The translations under genes and the position numbers were made by a program. The notes under the pieces were generated by a model. The model saw only the letters and a program-made list of their open reading frames with translations. It did not search any database and was not told the DNA's origin. Shown here piece after piece: positions 60,139 through 64,000 of a stretch of 64,000 nucleotides of DNA. Each line of letters starts with the position of its first letter. Position 1 is the stretch's first letter. Source of the stretch: Flammeovirga pectinis (GTDB lineage Bacteria > Bacteroidota > Bacteroidia > Cytophagales > Flammeovirgaceae); the NCBI RefSeq assembly GCF_003970675.1, contig NZ_CP034562.1:1178001-1242000 (forward strand), given 5' to 3'.

Positions 60139-62733
60139 ATGAAGACTATCAATTTTAAGAATTTAATTCTCGTATTATTTTCTGTATTAACAGTAGGTTG
60201 TACAGAAGATTGGATGGATACATCTAACGCCAAAAAACTATTTCCAATAAATAATAATTGGGAGTTTAAACAGGCTTCCAAAAAACAATGGTACCCAGCT
60301 ACTGTACCGGGAGTGGTACATACCGACTTATTTGCTAATAAACTTATTGAAGATCCATTTTATCGTCAGAATGAAAAAGACTTACAATGGATCGAAGAGG
60401 AGGATTGGGTGTATAAAACTACCTTCGATGCTCCTGTTTCTGTAGTAGAAAAAAATAGATTTTCTTTACAGTTTAATGGATTAGATACTTATGCTGATGT
60501 TACATTAAATGGCCAACAAATATTGTCTTCTGATAATATGTTTGTGGGCTATGATGAAGAAGTAACATCACTTTTAAAAGAGAAAGGAAATACGTTAGAA
60601 GTTTATTTCCACTCGCCTATAAAAATGACAAAGCCTTTAAGAGACAAGGCTGGTTATGAATACCCTGCAGATAACGATGCTAGAGCAGAAAAATTTAGTA
60701 TTTATTCTCGTAAAGCACCCTACTCATTTGGTTGGGATTGGGGCCCTCGTTTTGTAACATCAGGTATTTGGAGAGACATCAATTTAATGGTGTGGAAAAC
60801 GGCAAAAATTGAAGATGTTTATATACAGCAAGTTTCTCTTACAGATCAGAAGGCAGAATTAACAGCTACGGTTGAGGTTTATTCTGATCAAAAAACTACT
60901 GCTAAAATCAGATTAAAAGCTGATGAACATACTTTCTCCTCTCAGAAAAAAGAAATCACATTAGAAAAAGGGAAAAATACCATTACACTTCAAGCTACAA
61001 TTGATCAACCCGAAAGATGGTGGCCAAATGGTTTAGGAGAGCAGCGTAGGTATGCAATTTCAACTGATTTAATGGTCGAAGAAGAAATTGTTGATCAGAA
61101 AATAGAGAAGATTGGTTTAAGAACTGTAGAACTTATTAATGAGCCAGATAGCTTGGGAGAAAGTTTCTTTATAAAAGTAAATGGTCAGCCTGTTTTTATG
61201 AAAGGAGTAAACTATATTCCACAAGATAGTTTCTTGCCATCTGTAACCAAAGAGCGTTACGATTGGATGATTGAAAGTATGACAAGTGTGCACATGAACA
61301 TGGTGCGTATTTGGGGTGGAGGAATTTACGAAAGTGACTATTTCTATGATCAGTGTGATGAAAAAGGACTTCTGGTATGGCAAGATTTTATGTTTGCTTG
61401 TACACTTTACCCAGGTGATAAAGATTTTGTTAAGAAGGTAAAAGCAGAAGCAGAATACAATATTAAGCGTTTAAGAAACCGACCTTCTATTGCACTTTGG
61501 TGTGGTAATAATGAGGTTGGCGTTGCATGGGACAATTGGGGATGGCAAGATTCTTACGGTTGGAGCAAAGAAGTACAAGACCAATTAGTAGCAGATTACA
61601 ATAGGTTATTTAAAGAAGTACTACCAGAAATGGTCAATACTTATGATAAAGGACGTTTCTACTTTCCATCATCTCCAATATCAAATTGGGGTAAGTTAGA
61701 AGATTTCTCAAAAGGAGATAATCACTTTTGGGGTGTATGGCATGGCAAATATCCATTCGAAAGTTTTAAAGAATACGTACCTCGTTTTATGAGTGAGTAT
61801 GGCTTCCAAGCGTTCCCATCTTTTAAAGCAATAAAGAAGTTTACAATTGAAGAAGATTGGGGTTTAGAAACGGATGTAATGAACACGCATCAGAAAAGTT
61901 ATACAGGTAACGGACTGATTAAGGTGTATATGGAACGTGACTTTAAAGTACCTTCTAATTTTGAAGATTTTGTGTACGTTGGTATGTTGTTACAGGCAGA
62001 CGGAATGCGTCAAGGGTTTGAGACACACAGACGTAGAATGCCGTATTGCATGGGTACTTTGTATTGGCAATTAGACGATTGTTGGCCTGCCGCTTCGTGG
62101 TCGTCAATTGATTATTATGGAGAGTGGAAAGCATTACATTATGCTGTAGAAAGAGCGTTTAGACCTCAAATATTATCCTCAGATATAGAAGGAGAACAAC
62201 TAAAAGTGTGGTTAGTAAACGATGAATGGTCGCCAAGAAAATCAACTTTAGAAGTAGAGTGGAGAACTTTTAAAGGAGAGACTTTAGCAACAAAACGCTA
62301 CCCAATAGAAATTAGAGGTAACGAAAGTAAAGTTGTATTAGAAACATCACTTACAGAAATTTTAGGCCGAAAATCTACTTTAAAAGAAAGAAAAGGAATG
62401 TATATGATTTTACGTTCTGTGGAAGAATCTGGGCGTAATGATGCGCATAATTATGCATTCTTTGTTAAACCTAAAGATCAGCAATTACCACAAGCCACAA
62501 TTAGTACAGATGTTATAGAAGAAGATGGTCAGCTTTTTATAAAATTATCATCTGATGTATTTACAGAGAGTGTAGCCTTAACTATCGAAGGAGATGCAGT
62601 AGCTCATTTTTCTGATAATTATTTCCATTTACCTACAAAAATGGAGAAATACATAACAGTAACACGTACAGAGTTGACAGCTACCGAACTAAAGAAAGTA
62701 CTAACTGTTAAGTGCCTAAATAATTTAAAATAA
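60139..62733 (+). CDS. GH2 beta-mannosidase lipoprotein
   Basis: The ATG at 60139 opens a lipoprotein signal (LILVLFSVLTVGC) and gives 864 residues. The GH2 jelly-roll (FNGLDTYADVTLNGQQI), the SFGWDWGPRFVTSGIWRDI motif typical of beta-mannosidases, acid/base Glu459 in WCGNNEVG and nucleophile Glu553 in MSEYGFQAFPS are present. QLDDCWPAASWSSIDYYGEW is also a family hallmark. The enzyme would remove the beta-1,4-linked mannose from the chitobiose core after alpha-mannosidases have acted. It follows the PNGase F-like gene by 85 bp, with a hairpin between. Confidence 0.94.
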   Translation: MKTINFKNLILVLFSVLTVGCTEDWMDTSNAKKLFPINNNWEFKQASKKQWYPATVPGVVHTDLFANKLIEDPFYRQNEKDLQWIEEEDWVYKTTFDAPVSVVEKNRFSLQFNGLDTYADVTLNGQQILSSDNMFVGYDEEVTSLLKEKGNTLEVYFHSPIKMTKPLRDKAGYEYPADNDARAEKFSIYSRKAPYSFGWDWGPRFVTSGIWRDINLMVWKTAKIEDVYIQQVSLTDQKAELTATVEVYSDQKTTAKIRLKADEHTFSSQKKEITLEKGKNTITLQATIDQPERWWPNGLGEQRRYAISTDLMVEEEIVDQKIEKIGLRTVELINEPDSLGESFFIKVNGQPVFMKGVNYIPQDSFLPSVTKERYDWMIESMTSVHMNMVRIWGGGIYESDYFYDQCDEKGLLVWQDFMFACTLYPGDKDFVKKVKAEAEYNIKRLRNRPSIALWCGNNEVGVAWDNWGWQDSYGWSKEVQDQLVADYNRLFKEVLPEMVNTYDKGRFYFPSSPISNWGKLEDFSKGDNHFWGVWHGKYPFESFKEYVPRFMSEYGFQAFPSFKAIKKFTIEEDWGLETDVMNTHQKSYTGNGLIKVYMERDFKVPSNFEDFVYVGMLLQADGMRQGFETHRRRMPYCMGTLYWQLDDCWPAASWSSIDYYGEWKALHYAVERAFRPQILSSDIEGEQLKVWLVNDEWSPRKSTLEVEWRTFKGETLATKRYPIEIRGNESKVVLETSLTEILGRKSTLKERKGMYMILRSVEESGRNDAHNYAFFVKPKDQQLPQATISTDVIEEDGQLFIKLSSDVFTESVALTIEGDAVAHFSDNYFHLPTKMEKYITVTRTELTATELKKVLTVKCLNNLK

Positions 62734-62755
62734 CTACCCCTTATCATATACTAAA

Positions 62756-64000
62756 ATGCAACGCAGAGATTTTATTAAAACAACAGGCGTATTTGCTTCT
62801 GGTCTAACAATGGCCGGAGGAAGTACATTAGCTTCAGACTTATTAAAAGATAAATTTACATCGTACCGACCTGCCGTTGGAGAACGCAAGTTTACATCTA
62901 AAGCAGTAGAAAAAGTAATTAAACAAGTGGCCAAAAAAATTGGCGACGATGAGTTACGTTGGATGTTTGTAAACTGTTATCCAAATACTTTAGATACCAC
63001 AGTAGAATTTACAATGAATGGTGATAGACCAGATACATTTGTAATAACTGGAGATATTCCTGCAATGTGGCTAAGAGATTCAACTGCTCAAGTTTGGCCT
63101 TATTTACCTTTGGCAAACGATGATGACGATTTAAAGTTGATGATAAAAGGTTTGGTTAACCGTCAGGCAGCTTGTGTTTTATTAGATCCTTATGCAAATG
63201 CATTTGAGAAAGACCCGACAGTAAAATCTAAATGGGCAAAAACGGATATTACAGACATGAAACCAGGAACGCACGAGCGTAAATGGGAAATTGATTCTCT
63301 ATGTTATGCTGTTCGTTTAGCAAATGGGTATTGGAAAAAAACAGGAGATGCATCTATTTTTGATGAAACTTGGCAGAAATCGACAAGGTTAATTGTCAAA
63401 ACTTTTAAAGAGCAACAAAGAAAAGATGGAGTAGGACCTTATACATTTTCAAGAGTAACTCAAAAGTATGAGGATACAATGGCCAATTGGGGAGCTGGTG
63501 CTTCTATGAAAACATGCGGTTTGATTGTTTCATCATTCAGACCTTCTGATGATTCTACTTTACTTCCATTTTTAATCCCATCAAATTATTTTGCAGTTGC
63601 TTCTTTAATGCAGTTGGCAGATATCTACGCAAACGTTGTAAAAGACAATGCCTTTGCAGACGAGTGTATCGCTTTAGCGGAAGAGGTAAAAGCTGCTCTT
63701 AAAAAGTATGCAGTAAAAGAGCATTTAGATTTTGGAGAGATTTTACCTTTTGAGGTAGACGGTTATGGTAATCAGTATTTTATGGACGATGCCAATGTAC
63801 CGAGTTTATTATCAATGCCTTATTTAGATTGTATGGATGTAAATGATCCTCTTTACCAAGCTACGCGTAAGTTTGTTTGGAGTGAAAGTAATCCTTACTT
63901 CTTTAAAGGTAAATTTGAAGGAATTGGTGGCCCTCACGTTGGTCTTGATTATGTGTGGCCAATGTCCATCATTCAGAAAGGCTTAACTTCTCAGGATCCT
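62756..64000 (+). CDS. GH125 exo-alpha-1,6-mannosidase, partial (cut by window end)
   Basis: The frame from the ATG at 62756 stays open for 415 codons to the window edge. The N-terminus has a Tat signal (QRRDFIKTTG followed by a hydrophobic stretch), as in other Bacteroidetes GH125 proteins, so it is exported folded to the periplasm. GH125 motifs visible: GDIPAMWLRDSTAQVWPYL, ERKWEIDSLCYAVRLANGYW, FLIPSNYFAV, YFMDDANVPSLLSMPYLD and GPHVGLDYVWPMSII. Only a short C-terminal part is missing. It removes alpha-1,6-linked mannose of N-glycan cores. It follows the GH2 gene by 22 bp. Confidence 0.95.
   Translation, partial: MQRRDFIKTTGVFASGLTMAGGSTLASDLLKDKFTSYRPAVGERKFTSKAVEKVIKQVAKKIGDDELRWMFVNCYPNTLDTTVEFTMNGDRPDTFVITGDIPAMWLRDSTAQVWPYLPLANDDDDLKLMIKGLVNRQAACVLLDPYANAFEKDPTVKSKWAKTDITDMKPGTHERKWEIDSLCYAVRLANGYWKKTGDASIFDETWQKSTRLIVKTFKEQQRKDGVGPYTFSRVTQKYEDTMANWGAGASMKTCGLIVSSFRPSDDSTLLPFLIPSNYFAVASLMQLADIYANVVKDNAFADECIALAEEVKAALKKYAVKEHLDFGEILPFEVDGYGNQYFMDDANVPSLLSMPYLDCMDVNDPLYQATRKFVWSESNPYFFKGKFEGIGGPHVGLDYVWPMSIIQKGLTSQDP

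Overview
The window is AT-rich DNA from a Bacteroidetes bacterium, most likely a marine Cytophagales of the Flammeovirga type. The evidence is SusC/SusD genes, a type IX secretion (T9SS) C-terminal sorting domain, lipoprotein-rich glycan loci, starts without Shine-Dalgarno sequences, several TTG-N19-TAnnTTTG promoters and a CruF/CrtYcd/CrtZ carotenoid cluster. The genus is inferred, not proven. I found no tRNA, rRNA, CRISPR array or intact insertion sequence.

Left part (1-9,300): the 5' part of a very large outer-membrane protein gene runs off the left edge. It is followed by a tandem array of seven ~192 bp palindromic units (3089-4428), then polysaccharide export genes (Wza-like lipoprotein, Wzc-like tyrosine kinase) and a small beta-barrel protein. 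A lone inverted copy of the array unit head lies at 9037-9066.

Housekeeping part (9,300-21,500): a small membrane protein, a SiaC-like phosphoprotein, a K+ channel, ACP phosphodiesterase, a WYL regulator, a radical SAM/SPASM enzyme, a degenerate histidine-kinase-like ATPase, FabH, PyrF, SelO, a zinc-ribbon membrane protein and a sulfatase. Convergent genes are often separated by perfect bidirectional hairpins.

Cellulase part (21,500-32,100): after a 1 kb gene-free stretch comes a 2019-residue secreted protein. It carries a GH9 endoglucanase with CBM3c at one end, a GH48 cellobiohydrolase at the other, four PKD domains and a duplicated unknown domain between them, and a T9SS tail. It resembles the GH9/GH48 layout of Caldicellulosiruptor CelA, rebuilt for T9SS export. 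A His-rich exported protein and a six-hairpin glycosidase lipoprotein follow.

Carotenoid part (32,300-38,500): a tight operon of CrtI, CrtB, Idi, a CrtD-like desaturase, CruF, CrtZ and CrtYcd. The gene set predicts a monocyclic 1'-hydroxy, 3',4'-didehydro, 3-hydroxy carotenoid (saproxanthin type). TRAP permeases, UppS, BamA, an acyl-CoA dehydrogenase, a VanX-like dipeptidase, SpeD and IspH follow.

Right part (48,200-64,000): a polysaccharide-utilisation-type locus that appears built for eukaryotic N-glycans: DeoR regulator, SusC, SusD, surface lipoprotein, GH92 alpha-mannosidase, CutC, a PNGase F-like amidase, GH2 beta-mannosidase and a Tat-exported GH125 alpha-1,6-mannosidase cut by the window end. 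Direct repeats with one-helical-turn spacing precede both deoR and the GH92 gene and are candidate operators for the local regulator.
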